NCBI GenBank assembly: GCA_037127255.1
Contig: JBANSL010000013.1
Coordinates: 5,272,188-5,336,187, forward strand
From: Persicaria tinctoria
Taxonomy: Eukaryota; Streptophyta; Magnoliopsida; Caryophyllales; Polygonaceae
DNA length: 64,000 nucleotides
Direction: 5' to 3'
Under the pieces are notes generated by a model. That model searched no databases. It was not told where the DNA came from and worked only from the letters and a program-made list of their open reading frames with translations. Position numbers and translations under genes: made by a program. This document shows, in pieces, positions 1 to 12,600 of this stretch (the first letter of the stretch is position 1; every line of letters starts with the position of its first letter).

Positions 1-1260
1 AAGGGCGATTTTCTGTAATTTTGAATTTCAGGGGTTATTAAGTGAAAACTCTTATATTTAAGGTTTTTTTTATTTTTTGTAAATTTCCCATTTTTTTCCA
101 TGAAGGTTATAAAAGCGATTTACTTTCTTTAAAAAAAAAGAAAAAGAAATGTATGTTCTTCCAACAAAGAAAATGGTGAGAAACCAAAACCCTCTAAATG
201 AAAATAAGCCTGCATCGTTAGTCGTTACATAGCACTCATCTTACGCGCTCCCATTTTGTCCCCAAAATCCCACCGCCTCAAACGGGTAGCACAAACCCTA
301 GCTACATAGCACATCTTCGAATTTGTTGTCCAGCCGTTTGATCCCTTCCTCAACGATAAATCCCACCGCCTCGAACGATACCACAAACCCTAGCCCTCGT
401 TTTGGAATTTCTAGTCCAATCGATTGATCCTTCCTCAACGATAAATCCGATCCTCCCACCGCCTCGAAAGATAGCACAAACCCTAGCCCACATCTTCGAA
501 GATTAACGAAGCCAGATCGACCTTCCGATAACTCCCACCGCCTCGAAAGATAGCACAAACCCTAGCCCACACCTTCGAAGATTAACGATGCCAGATCGAC
601 ATTCACAATTCGAAGTCGGTAAATCATGATGACAAAGGAAGCCAGATCTCAAGTATTTCATAACATTAACGAAGCCAGATCTTAGCAGCAAGACACAAAC
701 CGACCTTCACAATTCGAAGTCGGTAAATCCATCGACGAAGGAAAGAAAAAGCTCGATTTCGGTCCGGCTTCAGATCTGTGAAAGTTCAGTCTTTATCTCG
801 ATCAAAATCGGAAAAGCCCTCAAGATTCATGAATTTCGTGGATAAGAGAAACAGTTGCATCGTTACGCTCGATTTCCGTCGACTATTCCGCCGCTGTCAA
901 ATCGTAAGTACTCCGATCACCGATATTGGCACCCGTGACAATCTGAAACCCTCTGTTCTGGTCGATGGCTCATGCCTCCGTCACTTGCAGTGTATGATAG
1001 ACAAAAACGGAAACAAGAGGAGTACAAAACAAACTCAGGTCACGTATGTCCCTACGGCCTAAACTCTTTTTATTACCCCTTAGCTTTGATTTGTTTCTAT
1101 TGTGGAAATCTCTCTATTTTAAGGTGTATAGATTCTCATTAATGCTTTGCCTAATGTACCACCTTTCAGACATGGGTCGATGGCTCCTGCCTCTGTCACT
1201 TGGAGTGAACGATAGATAAAAACCGAACAAGAGGAGTCCAGAAGCCAGGTTTTGTCTCTC
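1..1260. repeat. promoter-like leader with direct repeats and a duplicated exon-like segment
   Basis: Four direct copies of a ~34-bp motif (core CCCACCGCCTCGAA followed by CACAAACCCTAGCC) lie at about 269-301, 362-395, 455-489 and 534-568, spaced 93, 93 and 79 bp apart. The telobox-like AAACCCTAG core is common in plant promoters and 5' leaders. Further down, an ~83-bp segment at about 958-1040 (core GGTCGATGGCTC) is repeated at about 1173-1256. Its end, AAGAGGAGTCCAGAA, recurs near 8.18, 11.66 and 14.92 kb, so this zone seems to be the left edge of the same repeat locus. The short open frame at 778-1062 begins at GTG and matches nothing I recognise. I do not call it a gene. Confidence 0.5.
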
Positions 1261-1639
1261 GATCTACTCTTCTTACGCAGTTTGATTGTTTTTAGCAATT
1301 AGCTTTGATTTGTTTGTTGTTGTGGAAATCTGTCTATTTTAAGGTGTAGATTGTAGAGAACCTCATTGTTGCTTGCCTAATATACCATCTTTTAATTACT
1401 TCAGTCATGGGTTGCACCTGCTTGTTTGTGCTTTGCTGGTTTCTTTCCTGCTTACTTTTACTCAAATCTTTAAATCTTTTACATAATTCTTTGATGTCGC
1501 TTTCCTGCCTATTTTGAAGTAAGATAGGATGTGTTTCATTTAGTTATCATTCTTTTTCATATGTTTCATGTGCTGCATAGATATCATCATAAGATACATG
1601 CATGTCCCATATAATCTAGATGGTGGGTGTTGGAATATT

Positions 1640-2432
1640 GTCCACAAAACAAAAAGTTCAAATGCCTCGAAACGAGAATAAAATTCTCTGTCCCTTAAAT
1701 CAGGAAAAACAAATGAGCAAATGGAATGTTCAAATGCCTCGGTTGCCATTTTTTGTTCATGAAAAATGGAAGACAATGAGAAATGGAAAGTTCATATGCC
1801 TTGGTTGCCATTTCCAACTCTTGGAAATGCAAAGTTCAAATGCCTCGAAATGAGAAATGAATTTCTCGGTCCCTATTGTTGCCTTGAAAGAGAAACTTCA
1901 AATGTCTCGGTTACCATTTCCAACTCTTGGAAATGCAAAGTTCAAATGCCTCGAAATGAGAATTGAATTTTTCGGTCCCTATTGTTGCCTTGAAAGAGAA
2001 ACTTCAAATGCCTCGGTTGCCATTTCCAACTCTTGGAAATGCAAAGTTCAAATGCTTCAAAATGAGAATTGAATTTCTCAGTCCCTATTGTTGCCTTGAA
2101 AGAGAAACTTCAAATGCCTCGTATGCCATTTCCAACTCTTGGAAATGCAAAGTTCAAATGCCTCGAAATGAGAACTGAATTTCTCGGTCCCTATTGTTGC
2201 CTTGAAAGATTGCCATTTCCAACTCTTGGAAATGCAAAGTTCAAATGCCTCGAAATGAGAATTGAATTTCTCAGTCCCTATTGTTGCCTTGAAAGAGAAA
2301 CTTCAAATGCCTCGGTTGCCATTTCCAAGTCTTGGAAATGTAAAGTTCAAATGCCTCCAAATGAGAATTGAATTTCTCAGTCCCTATTGTTGCCTTGAAA
2401 GAGAAACTTCAAATGCCTCGTTAAGTCAAGAA
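1640..2432. repeat. tandem array of ~106-bp units
   Basis: Nearly identical units start at 1857, 1963, 2069 and 2175, each 106 bp apart. One shortened unit follows (start at 2262, 87 bp on, 19 bp deleted), then another of 106 bp (2368). Each unit contains TTGCCATTTCCAACTCTTGG, GCAAAGTTCAAATGCCTCG and a GTCCCTATTGTTGCCTTGAA segment. The period is 1 mod 3, so the reading frame turns at every unit and the overlapping open frames are a by-product of the repeat, not protein coding. The left part (1640-1850) holds more degenerate copies. Confidence 0.85.
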
Positions 2433-5400
2433 ATGAGCTTCTTGAGCTCATAATACGGAAACAAAAAGGCCAAGTCCCGAAAATAAAGATTGTGTCCAAA
2501 TCGAAACATGGTTCTAGTCCAAGTCCGGCTCTAATGAGAATGTAATTTATTTGTCCCAAAAATGGAATGTTCGTGTCCCGAAACAATGAGAAATGGAATA
2601 TAAAAAGATTCCATGTCCCAAAAAGAAAGTTTGTGTCCAACTCTTGGAAATGCAAAGTTCAAATGCCTTGAAACGAGAATTGAATTTCCCAGTCCCTTTA
2701 ACAAATACTACTATTTGAATATTGTTGCCTTGAAACAGAAACCTCAAATGCCTCGTAAGTCAAGAGATGAGCTTCTTGATCTCATAATACGGAAACAAAA
2801 AGGCCCAGTTCTAGTCCCAAGTAAGGTTCTAATGAGAATTCAGTATCTTCGTCTCCAAAAATAGAATGTTCTTGTCCCTAAACAATGAGAAATGGAATAT
2901 AGAAAGATTCCATGTCCCCAAAAGAAAGTGTGTCCAATTCTCGGAAATTCAAAGTTCAAATGCCTTGAAACGAGAATTGAATTTCTCAGTCCCATAAACA
3001 AATATTTGAATTGAAAGGGAAACTTCAAATGCCTCATCAAGTCAAGAAATGAGCTTCTTGATCTCACAATATGGAAACTAATTCTAATGAGAGTTTAATT
3101 TCTCTATCCCCAAAAATGGAATGTCCATGTCCTGAAACAGTGAGAAATGGAATATTGGTCCCAAGTATAGTTCTAATGAGTGTACTTTCTTTGTCCCAAA
3201 AATGGAATGTTTGTGTCCGGAGACAAGCAGAAATGGAATATAGAAAAATTCCTTGCCCCCCAAAGAAAGTTTTGTCCAACTCTTGGAAATGCAAATTTCA
3301 AATGCCTCGAAACGAGAATTGAATTTCTTAGTCCCTTAAACAAATATTTGAATATTGTTGCCTTGAAACATAAACTTCATATGTCTCGTAAGTCAAGAAA
3401 TGAGCTTCTTGATCTCACAATACAGCAACAAAAAGGCCCAATCCCGAAAACAAAGATGGTGTCCAAATCGAAACATGGTTCTGGTTCCAAGTACTGTTCT
3501 AATGAGAATTTAATTTCTCTGTCCCAAAAATGGAATGTTCGTGTCCCGAAACAATGAGAAATGGAATTTAGACAGATTACATGTCCCCAAAAGAAAGTTT
3601 ACGTCCAATTCTTGAAAATGCAAAGTTCAAATGCCTTGAAATAAGAATTGAATTTCTAGTCTCATAAACAAAAATTTGAATACTTTTGCCTTGAAACAAA
3701 AACTTCAAATGCCTTGTCAAACTAAAAGGCGCAGTCCCAAAAATAAAGATTGTATTCGAATTGGAACATGGTTCTTGTCCCAAGTACGGTTCTAATGAGA
3801 GTATAATTTCTCTGTCCCCAAAGATGGAATGTTTGTGTCCCGAAACAATGAGAAATCCAATATAGAAAGTTTTTGTCCAATTATGTGAAATGCAAAGTTC
3901 AAATGCCTCGAAACGAGAATTGAATTTCTCAGTCCCATATACAAATATTTGAATATTGTTGACTTGAAACAGAAACTTCAAATACCTGGTCAAGTCAAGA
4001 AATGGTCACTTCAAATGCCTCGTCAAGTCAAGAAATGGTCTTCTTGATCTCATAATAGGAAACTAAAAGGCCCAGTCCCAAAAATAAAGATTGTGTCCAA
4101 ATTGGAATATGGTTCTGGTCCCAAGTACGGTTCTAATGAGAGTGTAATTTCTTTGTCCCCAAAAATGGACTGTTCGTGTCCTGAAACAATGATAAATGGA
4201 ATATTGAAAGATTCCTTGTCCCCAAAAGAAAGTTTGTGTCCAACTCTTGGAAATCCAAAGGTCAGATGCCTCGAAACTAGAATTGCATTTCTCAGTCCCA
4301 TAAACAAATATTTGAATATTGTTGCCTTGAAACAAAAACTACAAATACCTCGTCAAAGTCAAGAAATGTGCTTCTTGTTCTCAAAATACGAAAACTGAAA
4401 GGCCCAGTCCTGAAAATAAAGATTGTGTCCAAATCAGAACATGGTTCTTGTCCCAAGTACAGTTCTAATGAGTGTAATTTCTCTGTTCCCTAAAATGGAA
4501 TGTTTGTGTCCCGAAACAATGAGAAATGGAATATAGAAAGATTCCATGTCCCTAAAATCAAGTTTGTGTCCAACTCTTGGAAATGCAAGGTTCAAATGCC
4601 TCGAAACGATAATTGAATTTCTCAGTCCCATAAACAAATATTTGAATATTGTTGCCTTGAAATAGAAACTTCAAATGTCTCGTCAAGTCATGAAATGAGC
4701 TTCTTGATCTCATAGTACGGAAACTAAAAGGCCAAGTCCCGAAAATAAAGATTATGTCCAAATTGAAACATGGTTATGGTCCCTAAGTACGGTTCTAATG
4801 AGAGTTTAATTTCTTTGTCACAAAAAATGGAGGTTCCATGTCTCCAAAAGAACATTTATGTCCAACTCTTGGAAATGCAAAGTTCAAATGCCTTAAAACG
4901 AGAATTGAATTTCTTAGTCACTTAAACAAATGTTTGAATATTGTTTCCTTGAAACATAAACTTCAAATGCCTCGTAAGTCAAGAAATGAGCTTCTTGATC
5001 ACTTAATATGGAAGCTAAAGGCCCAGTCCTGAAAATAAAGATTGTGTCCAAATTGGAACATGGGTCTAGTTCCAAGTACGGTTTTAATGAGTGTAATTTC
5101 TCTGTCCCTCAAAATGGAATGTTCTTATCCCAAAACATTGAGAAATGGAATATAGAAAGATTCCATGTCCCCTAAAGAAAATTTGTGTTCAATTCTTGGA
5201 AATGCAAAGTTCAAATGCCTTGAAGCTAGAATTGAATTTCTCAGTCCCATAAACAAATATTTGAATATTGTTGCCTTGAAATAAAAACTTCACATGCCTC
5301 GTCAAGTCAAAAAATGAGCTTTTTGATCTCATAATATGGAAGCTAAAAGGTCTAGTCCCGAAAATAAAGATTGTGTCCAAATCCGAAAACATTGAGAAAT

Positions 5401-6660
5401 GGAATATAGAAAGATTCCATGTCCCCTAAAGAAAATTTGTGTCCAATTCTTGGAAATGCAAAGTTCAAATGCCTTGAAACGAGAATTGAATTTCTCAGTC
5501 CCATAAACAAATATTTGAATATTGTTACCTTGAAACAGAAACTTCAAATGCCTCGTCAAGTCAAGAAATGAGCTTCTTGATCTCATAATATGGAAGCTAA
5601 AAGGCCTAGTCCCGAAAATAAAGAGTGTGTCCAAATCCGAACATGTGTCTTGTTCCAAGTACTGTTCTAAATTTCTAATGAGAGTGTAATTTCTTTGTCC
5701 CTCAAAATGGATTTTCCGTGTCCCAAAACAGTCAGAAATGGAATATAGAAAAAGATTCTAGGTCCCCAAAAGATTGTGTCCAACTTTTGGAAATGCTGAG
5801 TTCAAATGCCTCGAAACGAGAATTGAATTTCTCAGTCCCGACAAACAAATATTTGAATATTGTTGTCTTGAAACAGAAACTTCAAATGCCTCGTCATTCG
5901 TCAAGCCAAGAAATGAGCTTCTTGATCTCATAATGTGGAAACAAAAAGGCCGAGTCCTGAAAAAAAAGATTGTGTCCAGATCGGAACATTGTTATGGTCC
6001 TAAGAACAAATGGTTCTAATGAGAATGTAATTTCTCTGTCCTTAAAAATGGAATATTCGTGTCCCAAAACTAATGGTTCAAATGCTTCGATTGCCCCACT
6101 CTTGGGAAAGCAAAGTTTAGATGCCTCGATTGCCATTTCTTGGTCCTGAAAAATGGAATACAAAGAGAATCTTTGTCCCGAAAAGGAAGTTTTTGCCTCA
6201 CTCTTGGAAAAGAGAAGTTCAAATGCCTCCATTGTCATTTTCTGATCCTGAAAAATGGAATAGAGAGATTTCTTGTTCTAAAAGGAAAGTTTGTGCCCCA
6301 CTCTTGGGAATGCAAAGTTCAAATGCCTTGTAACAAGAATGAAGTTTCCTAGTCCCAATAAACAGATAGTGAGATGTTGTTGCCCTAAAACAGAAAATTC
6401 AAATGCCTCGTCAATAAATGAGTTTCTTGATCACGAAATATTGAAATAATAATGGACAGTCCTGAAAAGAAAGACTGTGTCCAAATATGAACATGGTTCT
6501 GGTCCCAAAAATGAATGGTTCGAGTGAAAATGTAATTTCTCTGTCCCAAAAAATGGAATGTCCCTTTCCCGAAACAGAAAGTTCTAATGCTTTGATATGA
6601 AATTACAATTTCTCGGTCCTGAAAAACAGAATATAAATTCTGTCCCGAAATTGAGTTTGT
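2433..6660. repeat. degenerate tandem array of ~330-bp units
   Basis: The anchor ATGAGCTTCTTGATCTCATA recurs at about 2433, 2767, 3049, 3400, 4035, 4366, 4695, 4986, 5314, 5568 and 5913, and more weakly near 6418. Spacing is mostly 282-351 bp, with one short unit (254) and one double gap (635). Each unit contains one copy of the core of the 106-bp repeat (AACTCTTGGAAATGCAAAGT, then TTCAAATGCCTCGAAACGAG) plus extra segments such as AATGGAATGTTCGTGTCCCG. The longer unit therefore looks like an expanded higher-order form of the short one. Short phrases of the type pyrimidines-GAAA (CCCGAAA, CCTCGAAA, CCTTGAAA) recur throughout. No unit keeps one open frame across the array. Confidence 0.85.
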
Positions 6661-9600
6661 TTGGGTGGATTACAGGGATATATTTGATCATCATTACATT
6701 AGATTGTTTGGGAGGATGTTCATGATTGGGCCTAAAAACAGCGATAAAGGCACGCATAATTTACTTTGGGATGTTGGTGCGTCTTAGGTGTTGAAGTAAA
6801 GATCTTGTGGTGTAAAATTACATAATACTATGTACAAAAACCTGTGGAGCTTTATGGTAAAGGGGGCATGTTTCTTTGAATAAGATCATAAAAATGTATG
6901 GTCTCGTAATGACGTTGAGGCTTGAGATCAAATGGATGCAAGTGAGTCTTTCCTGTCGCTCAAGTGCGCATTTGGTTGTGATTCTTGTTTGAGATGGCCA
7001 TAGCTGGAATTTTGTCCTATTCTTAGATTCAGCCTTAAGGTTATGAGCAAGTGCAAAGATTTATGGAGCTTTAGGGGAAAATGGGTTGCTAAGATCACAT
7101 GGATGCAAGTGAGAGTATTTTCTGTTGCCTATGTGAGCATTTTGGTTTGTGAAGTTTCATGATTGTTATGGTCATAGATTCATGGATCAAACACAATCAT
7201 ATTCTTTTATTCAGCCTGAAGGTCAAGAACATGTAAGATTGGTTTTAACTTATGGATGGTCGCTAGAATTTATTTTAATGTCTTTCCCTATAGCTTTTCA
7301 TCTATTAGACTCTTGGAATTAATGATAAATGAAATAACAAAGTTCAACCAAGAGTCCAAAATATGATTGCTTTGTAGATGATGCATTGATGCTGATGTGG
7401 ATAAATGATTGAATGTTAATCTGGAGTTATGGTCCCGTGGATGGGTGTTCTTGTTGTGTTAAGAGTAAATTAGCTAAAGTAGAGATGTAAATGAAAAGGG
7501 GGAAACAAGAACTGTCTTGAAACAAAATATTCTATTGCCTCCATAAGAAATGATAGTATATTGGTCTCGAAAAATGGAAAAGGAAATTTTGTCCGTGAAT
7601 GAATGTTTGTCTCACACTGCTGAAAAAAGAAAGTTTAATCATAAGAGGATGCCCAAAGGTTTGGCAATTGTGGAGCTTTATGGGTAAAAGGTTCATGTTT
7701 CTCTGAATAAGATCATAAGATTGGATGATCTGGTGATGACCTTGAGGCTTGAGATCACATGGATGAAAGTCAGAGTCTTTCATGTCTCCTAAGTGAGCAT
7801 TTGTCTTTGAAGTTTCATGATTGATATGGTCATGATTGGAACACATTCATATTGCTTGATTCAGCCTGAAGGTCATGAACTGGTGCAGTTGGGGTATAAA
7901 AGCACATGATACTGTGTACAAAGATTTATGGAGATTTAGAGGAAAAATGGTCATGTTTATTTGGATATGATCATAAATATGTATGATTTGGTGATGATGT
8001 TGAGATCACATGGATGCAAGTCAGAGTCTCTCTTGTAGCCCATGTGAACAACATTTGGACGTTAAGTTTCATGATTGATATGGTCATGGACTCATGGATT
8101 AAACACATTCACATTCTTAGATTCAGCCTTGAAAATATTGACCTTTGTCTTGAAAAAGAAACTTCAAAACCGAACCAAGAGGAGTCCAGAATGTCTCTGT
8201 CTTTGATCCTAAAACCCTTAAAGATGAAATTACCCATGAAATAAAGGATCAACCACCAATCCTCCTCTTCTTATGTTGTTTATTCTTTGTCCCTACTGCC
8301 GCTTGTTTGTGGTGAGAGGGTTGATTCTTATTGTTCTTTGATCAAGAAAATTCTTGTTGGGGCTAGAAACTTCATATGCATGGACAGTTTCTTCCTCCTG
8401 CAATATGGAAACGGAAATGATCTGTCCTGAAAGAAAATATTGTATCTTAAAATTTGGACTTAGTTCTGGACTCTTGAAAAACGGTTCAAGTTATCATTGT
8501 CCCTAAAAAAGTCAAGCTGAATGAGTGGGGCCTGAAATGGAAAATCAAATGTGTTGACGTGAAATGGCAATTGAGGCATCTGAACTTGTTTGTTGGTTTT
8601 TCTCGTTGTCTGTTGAATTGGACGATCTGGTGAATATTTTGTGCTATTTTCTGACCGAGGAAAATAGTTTCATGAAAATTTGAAGCAAGAAGAGAATTTG
8701 GTTTCGTCAGGGAAAAGCAAGAACAGATACTGCATCACTCAGCACCAGTTAAGAGTTACTAAATTATGGTATATTGCAGGATGAAGAGCATAGGGCTTAA
8801 TAACAATGATAAAGGCACTTAGAATTTGAGTACTTAACCGGTAAAGCTGCTATCCATTGGCTAAAATGGATGTTGAAGCAAATTAAATGATACCATATAC
8901 AAAGATTTGTGGAGCTTTACGGGTAGAGAGGTCATGTTTCTATGAATAAGATTATAAAATGTGTGATTTGTTAATTACCTTGAGGCTTGAGATCACATGG
9001 TTGTAAGTTAGTCTTTCCTGTTGCTTAAGTGAGCATTGGATTGTGATTCATGCTATGGCTAGAACACTGTCCTATTCTTATATTCAGCCTTAAGGTCATG
9101 AACCAATACGATTGGAGTGTAAAATTACTTCATACCATATGCAAAGATTTATGGACCTCTAGGGGAAACGGAATTTTGCTGAGATCACATGGATGCAAGG
9201 GAGTCTTTTCTGTAGCCTAAGTGAGCATTTGTCTGTGAAGTTTTTATATGATTGTTATGGTATTGGACTCATGAATGGAACACAGTCATATTCTTATATT
9301 CAACCTTAAGCTTATGAACTCGATAAGATTGGTTTTAACTTGTGGGTGGTAATTGGAATTTATTTTAATGTCTTTTCCTAGAGCTTTACATCTATTGAAC
9401 TCTTGGAAGATATGATATATGAAATAACAAAGTTCAACCAAGAGTCCAAAATATGATTGCTTTGTAGATGATGATTGGATGCTGATGTGGTTAAATGATT
9501 GAATGTGAATCTGGATTTATGGTCCTGTGGACGGAGGGTCTTGTTATGTTAACGTGCATTAGCTAAAGTAGAGATGCAAATATAAAAAGGGAAACAAAAA

Positions 9601-12600
9601 GTCTCTTGAAACAAAATGTTTTACTGCCTCCATAAGAAATGACAATTTATATTGGCTCCAGAAAATGGATAAGGAAATTTTGTCCAGAAATGAAAGTTTG
9701 TTTCCCACTGCTGAAAATAGAAAGTTTAATAGTAAGAGGATGCCTAAAGATTTGACAATTGCAGAGGGAATATAGATTATGTGAGAGAAACTTCATGATG
9801 AGGCTTATGAACAATAATAAAGATCCTTTAGAAATTATGTACTTAACAGGGAGAGCTGCTATCCATTGTCTAACATGGATATTGGAGCATTTAACATGTT
9901 CAAAGTAAAGATCTTGGTTATTTGATACCATATGCAAAGATTTGTGGAGCTTTATGGGTAAAAGGGTCATTTTTCTCTGTATAAGATCATAAACATGTAT
10001 GATCTGGTGATGACCTTGAGGCTTGAGATCACATGGATGCAAGTTAGTGTCTTTCATGTCTCCTAAGTGAGTGCTTGGCTTTGAAGTTTCATGATTGATA
10101 TGATCATTGATAGAACACATTCATATTGCTTGATTCAGCCTTAAGGTTGATCATGAACTTGTACGGTTGGGGTATTAAAGCACTTGATACCGTGTACAAA
10201 GATTTACAGAGATTTAGGGGGAAGCGGGTCATATGTCTTTGGATACAATCATATACATGTATGATTTGGGGATGACGTTGATGTCGCATAGATAGAAGTC
10301 AGAGTCTCTCTTGTAGCCTAAGTGAGCATGTGGAGGTTAAATTTCATGACTGATATGGTCATGGGCTCATTGATAGAACACATTCAAATTCCTAGATTTA
10401 GCCTTAAGATCATGAGTTGGTACGATTGGTGTTGACTTTTGGAGGTTCGCTAAAAAATTTCCCTAGAGCTATTGAACTGATAGAATGCTAATCTTGAGTT
10501 GTGATCCTTTGGATAGTTGTTTTTGAGTGATTGGATTTACTTGAAATAAAATGTTGTGTTGCCTTAAGTGATGACAGTATATTGGTCCCTAAGAATGGAA
10601 GAGGAAATTTTTTCCAGAAATGAAAGTTTGTCTCCCACAGCCCCACTCATGGAGGAAAAAAAAAAGTTTATTCATAAGAAGATGCCCAAAGATGTGACGA
10701 TTGCAAATTTGCAAAGATTGTGTGAGAGAAACATTATGATGAGGCTTAATAATAGAGATCCTTTAGAATTTATGTACATACTAAGGAGAGATGCTATCCA
10801 TTGGTTAAAATGGATACTAGAGCAGTTTACATGTTCAAGTAAAGATCTTGTGGTATAAAATTATGTGATACCGTGTGGAAAGATTTATGGAGCTTTATGG
10901 GTAAAAGGGTCATATTTCTGTGAATTAGATCATAAATATGTATGATCGTGTGATGACCTTGAGACTTCAGATCACATGGATCCAAGTCAAAGTGTTTCAT
11001 GCCTCCTAAGTGAGCATTTTGGCTTTGAAGTTTCATGATTGATATGGTCATTGATAGAGCAGATTCATATTGCTTGATTCAGCCTTAAGGTCGATCATCA
11101 ACTAGTACGATTGAGGTATAAAGCACTTGGTACTGTGTACAAAGTATTATGGATATTTAGGGGGAAATGGGTCTTGTTTCATTGGATACCATCATAAACA
11201 CGTATCATTTGGTGATGATGTTGAGATCACATGGATGCAAGTCAAAGTCTTTCTTGCAACTAAAGTGAGCATTTGGATGTTAAGTTTCATGAATGATATG
11301 GTCATGTACATGGGTGGAACACATTCATCTTCTTAGATTCAGCCTTAAGGTCATGAACTGGTACGATTGGTGCTGACTTTTGGATGTTTGCTAGAGTTTA
11401 TCTTTATGCCTTTCCCTAGAGCTATTGATCTATTAGAATGCTAATCTTGAGTTTTGGTCTTATGGATGGGTGCTTTTGAATTATTGGATTTCCACTTCAC
11501 GTGGAACAAAGACCTTAGCATGTTGTGTTAAAGCTAAGTGAATTACATTCTATTTTATGCAGTTTCCTCTTAGATACGGAGTTCAGAACGACATTACTGA
11601 GTTCTGAAAAGCAGATAACAGAATGTCTTTTTCCTGAAAAAGAAACTTTAAAACCGAACCAAGAGGAGTCCCAAATGTTTCAGTCTTTGATCCTAAAACT
11701 CTTAAAGATGAAATTACCCATGAATCAAAGGATCAACCACCAATCCTCCTCTTCTTATGTTGTTTATTCTTTGTGCCTACTGCTGTTTGTTTGTGACGAG
11801 GGGGATTCTTACTGTACTTTGATCAAGAAATGTCTTTTGGGGACTAGGTATCTTCAGATGCATGGACAGTTTCTTGCTCCTGAAGTATGGAAACGAAAAT
11901 GCTTTGTCCTGAAAAGAAAAGATTCTATATTAAAATTGTGACTTAGTTCTGGACTTGAAAATAAAACGTTCAGATTATCTTTGTCCCCAAAAAGTTGAAC
12001 GGAATGAGTGGCCTGAAACGGAAAATATCAAATGCCTCGACAAGAAATGAGTCTGTCCCCTAATAGGCTGTTGTGGGCTTGTGGCTATATTTGACAAAGT
12101 TTCTATTTCCATCACCTTGTTTGTTTATTTTTCTTGCTGTCTGTTGAATTGGACAATCTCTGGAATATGTTCTGTTGTCTAATTCTGTTGTATTCTAACT
12201 GGGGAAAATAGTTTCATAAATATTAGAAGCAAGAAGAGAATTTGGTTTGGTCAAGGAATAGCAAGAACAGATACTGCATCACTCAGTAGCAGTTAAGAGT
12301 GACTAAGTTATGTATATTGCAGAATGAAGAGCATGGAGCTCAGTAACTATGATAAAGGGACTTAGTAGTTACGTACATAACAAGAAGAGTTGTTATCCAT
12401 TGGCTTAAATGGGTGTTGGAGCATCTTAGATGTTGAAGTAAAGATCTTAGGGTGTGAGATAACATCATATCATGTATAAAGATTTGTGGAGCTTTACGGG
12501 TAGAGGGGACATGTTTCTATGAATAAGATCATAAAAATGTATGATTTGTTAATGACCTTGAGGCTTGAGATACCATGTCCAAAGATTTGTGGAGCTTTAT

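Noticed and set aside
1857..2453. Overlapping 60-100-residue open frames with similar sequences
   Set aside because: They start every 106 bp in rotating frames, exactly as a tandem repeat of period 1 mod 3 would produce; no conserved single frame exists.
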